Source: Caulobacteraceae bacterium (GTDB lineage Bacteria; Pseudomonadota; Alphaproteobacteria; Caulobacterales; Caulobacteraceae). From it: 64,000 nt of DNA. The DNA lies in NCBI GenBank assembly GCA_947475875.1, contig CANJME010000007.1, positions 1 through 64,000 on the forward strand, read 5' to 3'. Position numbers and translations under genes: made by a program. The notes beneath the pieces are model-generated. The model was not told the origin of the DNA and searched no databases. It saw only the letters and a program-made list of their open reading frames with translations. Shown piece after piece: positions 1-8,488 of the stretch (position 1 is the first letter of the stretch; each line of letters starts with the position of its first letter).

Positions 1-1262
<1,262 letters not shown>

Positions 1263-1269
1263 CGGGGAA

Positions 1270-1298
1270 ATCATAGGCCGGAATACGAGCGCGGAAAA
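1270..1298 (-). promoter_or_regulatory. Candidate sigma-70 promoter of thiC
   Basis: On the minus strand a TATGAT hexamer (1270-1275) lies 17 bp after TTTTCC (1293-1298). A start about seven bases downstream would place the 5' end of the RNA at roughly 1262, exactly where the TPP aptamer begins. The -10 box is good and the -35 box is weak, so this is a candidate supported mainly by its fit to the riboswitch. Confidence 0.4.
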
Positions 1299-1309
1299 GC
1301 ACAGACCTC

Positions 1310-1434
1310 TTTCCCTCCCGCTTGTCGGGAGGGACAGGGCGCGAAGCGCCCAGGGTGGGCTACCCCTGCCGCCTAATTGCCCACCCGTCTCGACGCTTCG
1401 CGCCGAGCCACCCTCCCGACAAGCGGGAGGGAAA
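1310..1434. repeat. Bipartite palindromic intergenic element (REPIN-like, family A)
   Basis: Positions 1310-1333 and 1411-1434 form a perfect 24-bp inverted repeat, and each arm is itself a hairpin (CCCTCCCGCTTGTCGGGAGGG). Inside sit a second pair, CAGGGTGGGC and GCCCACCC, and the block GAGACGGGTGGG on the minus strand. The same layout recurs at 50971-51096 and 52787-52911. It fills the gap between the VOC gene and the thiC leader and may also act as a terminator for the former. Confidence 0.85.
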
Positions 1435-1435
1435 G

Positions 1436-1876
1436 CTACCCCGACGCCTTCTCGCGCATCCGCGCCGCCACATCGGCCATGCTCTTGCGCCGCCCCGGCA
1501 GCTGGATGAATTCGAGCAGGGTCCCGTCCGGATCGCGCACGAACACCACTCGCACATTGCCGAACACCTCGGGCGCCTCGGAGCGGATGTAGCCGGCCGT
1601 CTTCAACGCCGCGTGGGTGGCGTCGATGTCCTCGACCGAGAACGCCGCGCAGCTGTGGCCCAGCACGTCACGCGGCGCCTTGGCCCCCGGCTCGGCGGCC
1701 TGTTTCAACAGCTCAATCGTGTGCCCGCCGATCAGCCCCAGCACCGGCCCGCCGTCGGCCCGCCCATCGATGAAGACGTCATAACCGAAGACGTCCTGGT
1801 ACCATTTCACCGACCGGTCCTGATCGGTCACCCGGATGGCGGTGTGCGACAGGCCTTTGACGGGGGCGACAGCCAT
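1436..1876 (-). CDS. VOC-superfamily (glyoxalase-like) protein
   Basis: A 146-residue single-chain protein of the vicinal oxygen chelate fold. Two beta-alpha-beta-beta-beta modules can be read, and the positions that normally bind the metal are occupied by H11, E55, H74 and E122, the 2-His/2-Glu set of glyoxalase-type enzymes. The motif pair SHTAIRVTD and DPDGTLLEFIQL is typical. The ATG at 1876 is chosen because GGAGAA lies just upstream; the frame is open a little further. It begins 10 bases after the ancestral stop of kup, so the two were probably one transcript. Whether the substrate is methylglyoxal-glutathione or something else cannot be told. Confidence 0.85.
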   Translation of the reverse strand: MAVAPVKGLSHTAIRVTDQDRSVKWYQDVFGYDVFIDGRADGGPVLGLIGGHTIELLKQAAEPGAKAPRDVLGHSCAAFSVEDIDATHAALKTAGYIRSEAPEVFGNVRVVFVRDPDGTLLEFIQLPGRRKSMADVAARMREKASG

Positions 1877-1886
1877 TGCGGTTCTC

Positions 1887-2081
1887 CTAAACACTCACCT
1901 GCGAGCCCATCTCCACCACCCGGCCCGGCGGCAGGTGGAAGAAGCCGGCGGTTTCGGCGGCGTTCTTGGTCATGGCGATGAAGAGTTTGTCCTGCCAGAG
2001 CGGCAGCTGCGACTTGGATGAGATCACCACCGAACGGCGCCCCAGGAAGAAGCTCGTGTTCATGATGTCGAACTTGATGCC
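1887..2081 (-). other. In-frame 3' remainder of kup after the amber codon
   Basis: Directly after the TAG that ends the kup frame, the same frame continues for 64 codons (GIKFDIMNTSFFLG to RVVEMGSQVSV) and ends at a TAG at 1887-1889. This matches the normal end of Kup proteins, where a conserved NTSFFLGR-like block and a final RVVEMG-type motif are expected. The segment is coding-like, but without read-through it would not be translated as part of the transporter. Confidence 0.85.
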
Positions 2082-3857
2082 CTACTTGCGGCAGGCGGCC
2101 AGAGCCTTGGGCACATCGGGGCTTTCCATGTAGCCCCAGGTGGCGTTGACCCGCCAGAAATCGGGCGACAGCTGTTCGACCGTCAGCCGCCGCTCGGCCG
2201 GAATGCGCGGCTCGGGCGCGGTGTTTACCGTCAGGATGATGTTGCGCTCATGCAGGATGCGGTTGTGTTTGAGATTGTGCATCAGGGCCATGGGCGCGCC
2301 ATCCGGGTCCGAGGTCAGGAACACGGCCACGCCCGGCACCTTTTTCGGCGGACGGGCGTCGAGCATGCCGACCACTTCCATCAGCGGCGTTGCCTCTTTC
2401 GCCGCCTTGGCCTGGATAATCTCGCGGCCGCGCACCCAGACGGCCATGATGGTGACGACGCCACAGCCGACCATCAGCGACAGGAAGCCGCCTGAGGGGA
2501 TCTTCAGGGCATTGGCGCCCAGGAACACGAAGTCGATGATCCAGGCCGGCGAGACGATCAGGATCGCCTTCCACAGCGGCCATTTCCACAGGCCCCGCAC
2601 CACAAAGAACGACAGCGAGGTGGTGACCAGCACGGTGCCGGTGACCGCCAGACCATAGGCGTGGGCCAGGGCGTCTGAGTTCTTGAAGATCGCCACCAGC
2701 ATGACGACGCCGATCAGCAGCACGCCGTTGACGGCCGGCAGGAAGACCTGGCCCGCCTCATGCTCGGAAGTGTTGCGCACCACGAGGCGTGGCAGGAGGC
2801 CCATCTGGATCGCCTGGCTGGTGATTGAAAAGGCGCCGGTGATCACCGCCTGTGAAGCGATGACGGTAGCGATGGTGGCCAGCAGCACCAGCGGGGCGCG
2901 GACGATCTCGGGCGCCATCAGGAAGAACCAGTCGGCGTTTTCGACCCGAGCTCCGTGCGCGGCGTCAACCGCCTTTAGCGCCATGGCCCCCTGGCCGAGA
3001 TAGTTGAGCATCAGGCAGGGCAGAACCAGGAATATCCAGGCTGCGGCGATGGGCTTCCTGCCAAAGTGGCCCATGTCGGCGTAGAGGGCTTCCGCCCCCG
3101 TCACGGTCAGGAACACCGCGCCCAGCACGAAGAGGCTGATAGCCGGATGATCGATCAGGAAGCTGGTGGCGGCGAGCGGATTGAGCGCCATCAGCCCCTG
3201 CGGCGCGTCGATCAGGTGATAGACGCCCAGGATCGCCAGGACGAGAAACCAGACCACGCAGATCGGGCCGAACCAGCGGCCGACCCGGCCCGTTCCGCGC
3301 GATTGCATGGCGAAGAGACCCACGAGGATCACCAGGGTGACGATCATGATCTCTTGCGGACTGACGTAAGGCTTGGCCACGGGGATCGTTCGAAGCCCTT
3401 CCACCGCCGAGAGCACCGAATAGGACGGGGTGATCATCGCATCGCCGTAGAAGAGGGCGGCGCCCGCGATTCCCAACGCAAAGATCGTGAAGGTGCGCTT
3501 GCCCTTCATCCGCTCGGCAAGCGCCATCAGCGAGAGGACACCCCCCTCTCCTCGGTTGTCGAGCCGCATGATGAAGAAGACGTACTTGACCGTGACCACC
3601 AGGATCAGGGCCCAGATGGCCAGCGAGACGACGCCCAGCGCCGCCGCCGTGGTCACCCCGTCCGGCGAAGCCGCCGCCAAAGCCTGACGAAAGGCGTAGA
3701 TCGGACTGGTGCCGATATCGCCATAGACTACGCCCACGGACCCAAGGGCCAGCGGCCAGAACCGCGCGCCGGGGCTTTTCGGAGCCGGCGTGGAGGATTG
3801 TTGGCTGAGGTCGGAAGATGCCGATGTGGACGCAGCGAACCCTTGTTCGCCCGTCAT
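2082..3857 (-). CDS. kup: Kup-family potassium:proton symporter, truncated by an in-frame amber stop
   Basis: Low-affinity K+ uptake protein of the inner membrane. The N-terminal GVVYGDIGTSPIYAFRQAL signature, about twelve hydrophobic segments and a hydrophilic C-terminal domain identify the family. The ATG at 3857 follows AGGA; a TTG 18 bases further up has no better signal. The frame stops at codon 592 (ALAACRK then TAG), where relatives have Gln and then a further 60-70 residues; those residues are still encoded down to 1887. The lost piece is the end of the cytosolic domain, while the membrane core is intact, so partial function is possible. A single C-to-T change (CAG to TAG) explains the stop. 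It may be a real mutation or a sequencing error. Confidence 0.9.
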   Translation of the reverse strand: MTGEQGFAASTSASSDLSQQSSTPAPKSPGARFWPLALGSVGVVYGDIGTSPIYAFRQALAAASPDGVTTAAALGVVSLAIWALILVVTVKYVFFIMRLDNRGEGGVLSLMALAERMKGKRTFTIFALGIAGAALFYGDAMITPSYSVLSAVEGLRTIPVAKPYVSPQEIMIVTLVILVGLFAMQSRGTGRVGRWFGPICVVWFLVLAILGVYHLIDAPQGLMALNPLAATSFLIDHPAISLFVLGAVFLTVTGAEALYADMGHFGRKPIAAAWIFLVLPCLMLNYLGQGAMALKAVDAAHGARVENADWFFLMAPEIVRAPLVLLATIATVIASQAVITGAFSITSQAIQMGLLPRLVVRNTSEHEAGQVFLPAVNGVLLIGVVMLVAIFKNSDALAHAYGLAVTGTVLVTTSLSFFVVRGLWKWPLWKAILIVSPAWIIDFVFLGANALKIPSGGFLSLMVGCGVVTIMAVWVRGREIIQAKAAKEATPLMEVVGMLDARPPKKVPGVAVFLTSDPDGAPMALMHNLKHNRILHERNIILTVNTAPEPRIPAERRLTVEQLSPDFWRVNATWGYMESPDVPKALAACRK

Positions 3858-3978
3858 CGATTTCCTGGTCTCCAAACGACTCGGGGACCATCCCCCGGCT
3901 GTCGTGGGCGCGGCCTGTACGCCCGTCGCTGCACTGCAGCAAGAACTACCGGATCACATCGGCGTGAGCGCTCAAGCT

Positions 3979-4801
3979 TCATAGCCTGGCCGCTGAAAAG
4001 GTATCGCAATTGTCGGGGTCACCGCCTTCGAACCCGCGTTGAAACCACCGCATCCGCTGGGCGCTCGTGCCATGGGTGAAGCTGTCGGGCATGACCCGAC
4101 CTCCAGCCTGGCGCTGCAGGGTGTCGTCGCCCACGCCGGAGGCGGCGGCCAGGCCGCTCTCGACATCGCCCGGCTCGATAACGATGGCTCCGACCTTTCC
4201 CGCATGGGCCGCCCATACGCCGGCGTAACAGTCGGCCTGCAGCTCCGCCCGCACCGAGCCGGACGCCGCGCGCCCCCAGCCGGCGGCTCTTGTCCATTTC
4301 GCCGGTCAGGTTCTGGACGTGGTGGCCGATCTCGTGGGCGATGACATAGGCGCGGGCGAATTCCCCCCTGGCCCCATAGGTGGTTTCCAGTTCGCGCCAG
4401 AAACTGAGGTCGAGATAGACCTTGCGGTCGTTTGGACAATAGAACGGCCCCATGGCGGCCTGACCCGTTCCGCAAGCGGTGGTGGTTGCGGCGTCATAGA
4501 GCACGACGCCGGCCGGCGGCCGGTATCCGGACAAGAGCTTTGACCAGACGTCCGTGGTCGAGGTTTCGATCACATCCACAAAGGCGCCGGCCTCGTCCTG
4601 TGGGCTGCCCACGACCCCGTGCTGCTCAGCCGGCGCGCCGCCCTGCGCCAGATTGAGAGCGTCCTCCGGGCTGACTCCGAAGACGAAATAGGCGATGGCC
4701 GCAACAACCAGACCTCCGGCGCCGAGGCCACCGGCGGCGATCCCGCCCATGCCGCGCCGGTCTTCGATATTGCCCGACCGCCTGCCGCCACTCCAACGCA
4801 T
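3979..4801 (-). pseudogene. YpfJ-type neutral zinc metallopeptidase, frameshifted
   Basis: Membrane-anchored zincin-like protein (Zn_peptidase_2 family). The N-terminus MRWSGGRRSGNIEDRRG is the family hallmark. A hydrophobic segment follows at about residues 20-42, and the zinc motif HEIGHH lies at residues 156-161. After about residue 178 the frame leaves the family pattern, but the next frame gives the expected continuation, [17 protein letters not shown] to the end [18 protein letters not shown]. The break lies between about 4255 and 4280 in a GC-rich stretch. Joining the two frames gives about 274 residues, close to the usual length. The ATG at 4801 follows GGAG. A clean single break with both halves conserved suggests a recent lesion or a sequence error. 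Confidence 0.85.
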
Positions 4802-4901
4802 GCCAGATCTCCACCATTCCGTGAGATCAACCTAGGCCGCTAACCGCACTCATGTGAAGTCATCAGGCTGTGGGGGTTCCGCGTGACCGGAATCAGACCT
4901 T

Positions 4902-5630
4902 CTAGCGCGCGGCCCTGGTCTGTTGGCGCACCTGAAGCACGGCCTGAACCGCTCCGGTCTGCTGGCTGAGTTCCAGGGCCTGCTCAAGGGTGATCCGAAG
5001 CCCGCCGACCGTACCGCGTTCCAGCGACTCTTTCCACGCGCCGAACTGACTGAAACAGCCCGGCTGGATGGCGACCGCAATGGTGGTGGCGTCGGAGATG
5101 TGGTCGTCCATGCGCCGCGCCGCGCCGGTCAGACAGGCCGTGTAGGCGTCAGCGGCGGCCTGTTTCTGGGCGTTGGTGGCCATACCGTAGCTGGGCTGTG
5201 GGTTGGAGAATGGCGAGATCTTGGGCAGCGACGCCGTCGGAGCCGGAACGGGTGTCGAAGCGGAAGCTGACTGGGCCGCCCTCAGCGCCGCCTGATTGGC
5301 TTGCTGCTGGCGCTCGATGGCGGACAGGCGGGCATCCACATCCAGCTGCCTCAGGTCCTCAATGCGAGCCTGCGAGGTATTGGGAATCTGGGCCGGCCTA
5401 AGGGCCGTTTCATTCTGACGCTGGGCTTCCAGCGCCTCGACACGGGCCTGCAACTCGCGCTGCTGGTTGGCCTGCTCCATCTGCTGGCGCTGGCCATCCT
5501 GGGCGGTGCGTTCAGCCTCGCCCACGGCGCGAAGGGCGGCCATGCGATCTCGCTCGGCCTGGTCCTGGGCGAAGGCGGGAACGGCCACGGCCGCCAACGC
5601 GGCCACGAGGATCAGGGGACGTAACGGCAT
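4902..5630 (-). CDS. Secreted or periplasmic coiled-coil protein of unknown function
   Basis: A 242-residue protein with a clear signal peptide (MPLRPLILVAALAAVAVPAFA, cleavage likely after AFA). Residues 25-120 are rich in Gln, Glu, Arg and Ala with heptad-like spacing and look like a long coiled coil. A Pro/Ser linker follows. The C-terminal half contains two cysteines (TACLTGAARR and QPGCFSQFGAW) that could form a disulfide bond. I recognise no named family. The next gene upstream on the same strand is another exported protein of unknown role, about 100 bases away, so the two may act together in the envelope. Confidence 0.75.
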   Translation of the reverse strand: MPLRPLILVAALAAVAVPAFAQDQAERDRMAALRAVGEAERTAQDGQRQQMEQANQQRELQARVEALEAQRQNETALRPAQIPNTSQARIEDLRQLDVDARLSAIERQQQANQAALRAAQSASASTPVPAPTASLPKISPFSNPQPSYGMATNAQKQAAADAYTACLTGAARRMDDHISDATTIAVAIQPGCFSQFGAWKESLERGTVGGLRITLEQALELSQQTGAVQAVLQVRQQTRAAR

Positions 5631-5729
5631 GGAAAACCTCCGGCGCGTTGCACGGGTTGAACCACGGATATAGTCACCCCGGCTCCTACACGGCAGACGT
5701 CACGCCAATATTTCTCGGCGATTACAGAG

Positions 5730-6446
5730 CTAGCTGGTGAACCGGTAACGCCCGCGCCGATCGGGACAGACGCGGGCGTAGTGGTACTCCACCGCCTTGG
5801 TTCGTGTGGTGATCGGCGCCACCGCCAGACGGCAGCCTTCCGCGAAATAGTACTGCTGGTCGTGCTCGCCGTTGCGCTGCTTGCGCACGGCGGACTCCCG
5901 GTAGGGGAAGGTCTGGTCGGAGCTGAAATAGAAGCCGTCGGGATCGCATTCCGGCGCATAGCGGCGGCCCGAGGTTTCGCTTGAAGCCAGATTAACCCCC
6001 AGGGTGCCGTCAATCAGCGCGCCAAGCACGGCGCCCTCGCTCTTGGAGCTTGCCGCCGCCGGGCCTGAGCCCAGAGCGCCGGCCATGGCGGCGGCCAGCG
6101 CCGCCCGGTCGGTTTCCGGCCGCCGGAAGCAGGTCGAGCCGAGATAGGGCGCGCCACCGGTGGGCGAATAGGCCTGCGGCGGCGGAGCCGGGGGTGGCGG
6201 CGGGGCGGCTGGCGCCATGGGCGGGCGATGGGTGCGGTCGTAGGTTCCGCGGCCGTGCTTCCGGTCATAGTCGGCGCGGGCGGCTTCGTAGCGGGCGAGT
6301 GCAGCTTTATAGTCGGCCAGGGCAGTTTCGTAGGCCTGCTGCTGTTCTGCGTAGGTCAGGCGGCCGACCCTGGAAGCTTGCGCGCCGGCGGGGGCCGGCG
6401 CCATCGCCAGGCTCGCCAAGACAATCGCCGCCATAAATCGGTTCAT
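5730..6446 (-). CDS. Exported protein of unknown function with proline-rich linker
   Basis: A 238-residue protein with a signal peptide ending near AGAQA. Residues 30-65 form a charged, Tyr-rich helical segment (YAEQQQAYETALADYKAAL), followed by a poly-proline linker (APPPPPAPPPQ). A segment of small residues (GAVLGALIDGTLGVNLA) resembles a glycine-zipper membrane element. The C-terminal domain holds three cysteines and ends RGRYRFTS. I know no named family. It is co-directional with the coiled-coil secreted protein downstream, so a shared envelope role is possible but not shown. Confidence 0.75.
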   Translation of the reverse strand: MNRFMAAIVLASLAMAPAPAGAQASRVGRLTYAEQQQAYETALADYKAALARYEAARADYDRKHGRGTYDRTHRPPMAPAAPPPPPAPPPQAYSPTGGAPYLGSTCFRRPETDRAALAAAMAGALGSGPAAASSKSEGAVLGALIDGTLGVNLASSETSGRRYAPECDPDGFYFSSDQTFPYRESAVRKQRNGEHDQQYYFAEGCRLAVAPITTRTKAVEYHYARVCPDRRGRYRFTS

Positions 6447-6593
6447 GGATCACTCCCCGCCCTATCCTAGCAGACCGGTTGCCGGGGCGCCGACACCCCC
6501 GTTAGATCGATCGATCAAAATAACGTGGATTTGCGGTCACGGTTGCAGTGGGCCAAACAGGCGCCTGACAATCGGGGCCAGAGAAGGGGCGCG

Positions 6594-7373
6594 ATGAGCG
6601 ATTCGACCACCGATACGATCGAGGAACAGGCCCTTGCCCTGCTGTCGGCCCGCGACCAGCCGAGGCGGCGGGCGCGCCCGCGCGTCGGCCGGGCCCTGGC
6701 TGAGGCCTCCGAACACATGCTGCCGATCGAGTCTGGCGAGATCGCCGCCTGGCGCCTGGGCGAGGGCCCGGCGGTGCTGATGATCCACGGCTGGGAGGAT
6801 GACAACGCGCTCTGGGGACCGGCGGTCGATCTCTTCGCCCAGTGGGGCCGGCCCGTGGTGGTGATCGATCTGCCGGGGCATGGGCTTTCCACCGCGACCG
6901 ACGCTACTATCCGCAGCGCCGGCCAGGCGGTGATCGCGGCGGCGCAAACCCTGGGACCCATCGAAGCGGTGATCGGCCATTCCTACGGCTGCGGGGCGAT
7001 CATCCACGCGCTGAGTCATGGCCTGAGGGTCTCGAAAGCGGTGCTGATCGCCAGCCCCTTGCCGCGCACCCGTCCGCGCAAGCCGCTCGAGGTTGAGGCC
7101 GAGCCTGAAGTCATCGCCAGAGCTGAGGAAATCCGTCAGGCGCGCGCGGCGAACCAGACCGAAAAGATCGAAGCCGCCATCGCCGGCATGACGACGCCGT
7201 GCCTGGTGGTCTGCTCCATCGACGACGAGCAGACGCCGCTGTCCAATTCGCAGCGCCTGGCGCAGCTGTGGCCGGGCGCCGATCTCTTCCTCGCTGACCA
7301 GCTGGGCCACCGGTTTGTAGCCCAGGACGGGGACGTACTGGCGCGGGTGGTCAGCTGGATCGAAGGCGCCTAG
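6594..7373 (+). CDS. Alpha/beta hydrolase
   Basis: A 259-residue cytosolic hydrolase. The nucleophile elbow GHSYG places Ser at residue 130, the oxyanion block MIHGWEDD is near residues 63-70, and the later SIDDEQ and LGHRFV supply likely acid and base residues. The protein opens with about 40 residues of Arg-rich leader before the fold. The start at 6594 is preferred because AAGGGG precedes it; the frame is open 23 codons further up without a ribosome site. It stands alone between oppositely oriented genes. Substrate unknown. Confidence 0.88.
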   Translation: MSDSTTDTIEEQALALLSARDQPRRRARPRVGRALAEASEHMLPIESGEIAAWRLGEGPAVLMIHGWEDDNALWGPAVDLFAQWGRPVVVIDLPGHGLSTATDATIRSAGQAVIAAAQTLGPIEAVIGHSYGCGAIIHALSHGLRVSKAVLIASPLPRTRPRKPLEVEAEPEVIARAEEIRQARAANQTEKIEAAIAGMTTPCLVVCSIDDEQTPLSNSQRLAQLWPGADLFLADQLGHRFVAQDGDVLARVVSWIEGA

Positions 7374-7375
7374 GA

Positions 7376-7419
7376 GCGCTTTCAGGCGAAGTGAAAACCG
7401 GTTCGCCGTCCGAAAGCGC
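7376..7419. repeat. Imperfect palindromic intergenic element
   Basis: GCGCTTTC (7376-7383) and GAAAGCGC (7412-7419) form an 8-bp outer stem; GGCGAA and TTCGCC form an inner stem around AACCGG. This sits between convergent genes three bases after the hydrolase stop and could serve as a two-way transcription end. The rest of the gap to 7473 shows nothing else. Confidence 0.6.
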
Positions 7420-7473
7420 GACAACTCAGAATTACATGAGCGCCCCCCGCGCGAAGTCGCGGCGGACCGCGCT

Positions 7474-8463
7474 CTAGTCTTCGTCGTCCCAGTCCTCGTC
7501 GTCGTCATCGTCCGTGGCCGGAGCTTCTGTGCCCTCGGCCAGCGCGCGGTAGATGTAGGCTGTCGCCGAGCCAGTGACCACAACCGCGAGCGATCCGAAA
7601 ATGCCGCCAAACACATAGCGTGTGATCGCCACAGGATCGAACAAGGCCGCCAGGCTGCTGTAATCGGGTTGGGAGAAGCTGTTCAGTTCGCCTCCGGTGG
7701 CCAGAGTCACACCGGCCAGCACGCCGATGTAGAGGCACAAGACCGGGATCAGCGTGATCAGGCTGAGCAAGAGGGCGCCGACAACCTTCCAGTACCGGCC
7801 CTTGGTCAGCCCCCAGGAACCGAAGATGCGGATGCCGCGCTCAGCGACCGTCTGGGCGGACGCCAGAGCGAACCGGGCGCCGCTCAGAAAGATCAGCAGA
7901 CCGAGAACCCCATAGACCCCGAAGATGGTGTACAGCATCGAGGCAGGCGGCCGGCCACCCTGGCTCAGCGTTTGCATCGCTCCCGCGCCTCCAGCGCCGA
8001 TCATCACCGCGACCGCAGCGATCTGGCCGACGACGGCCAGGATGATCGAGGGGATGGCCATGATCACGCCGATGGTCACCATGACGACCACAAGGCGCAA
8101 CTCGTCGCCCATGAAGCCAATGAAGGGAAATCGGCTGGCCTTAGGCCGCAGGACCGCGCGGTTGACGGCGCCGCCGTTGACGGCAGCAACGCCCAGGGCG
8201 GCGACAACCGCCAGGAAGATGAACTGGAAAATCGGCCCGAGCAGGCCCAGCATGGCCTGCGGATCGGGCGTCTCCCCGGCCATTTGCTTGGCCTGCAGGC
8301 TCTGCATTTCCACCATCTCGGGCCCAGCGATCTTGAACGCCATCAGGGCGATCGCCATGACGCTAAGAGCGCCGAAAATCGCCAGCACAAGCGACAGCGC
8401 CGGCCGGCGGAAATAAAGCCCGTAACCCGAGAACGCCGCCTTGGTGACTGAAAAGTCGTTCAT
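7474..8463 (-). CDS. Multi-pass membrane protein with acidic C-terminal tail
   Basis: A 329-residue integral membrane protein with about six hydrophobic segments (near residues 25-47, 80-105, 125-165, 185-205, 225-255 and 285-310) and a tail of almost only Asp and Glu (DDDDDEDWDDED). The ATG at 8463 follows a good GGAGGCGAAGC site; an earlier in-frame start is less likely. It begins 25 bases after macB and so is the third gene of the macAB operon. No named family recognised; a helper or regulator of the efflux pump would fit the position. Confidence 0.8.
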   Translation of the reverse strand: MNDFSVTKAAFSGYGLYFRRPALSLVLAIFGALSVMAIALMAFKIAGPEMVEMQSLQAKQMAGETPDPQAMLGLLGPIFQFIFLAVVAALGVAAVNGGAVNRAVLRPKASRFPFIGFMGDELRLVVVMVTIGVIMAIPSIILAVVGQIAAVAVMIGAGGAGAMQTLSQGGRPPASMLYTIFGVYGVLGLLIFLSGARFALASAQTVAERGIRIFGSWGLTKGRYWKVVGALLLSLITLIPVLCLYIGVLAGVTLATGGELNSFSQPDYSSLAALFDPVAITRYVFGGIFGSLAVVVTGSATAYIYRALAEGTEAPATDDDDDEDWDDED

Positions 8464-8488
8464 TGCTTCGCCTCCCTCGCGATCGCCT

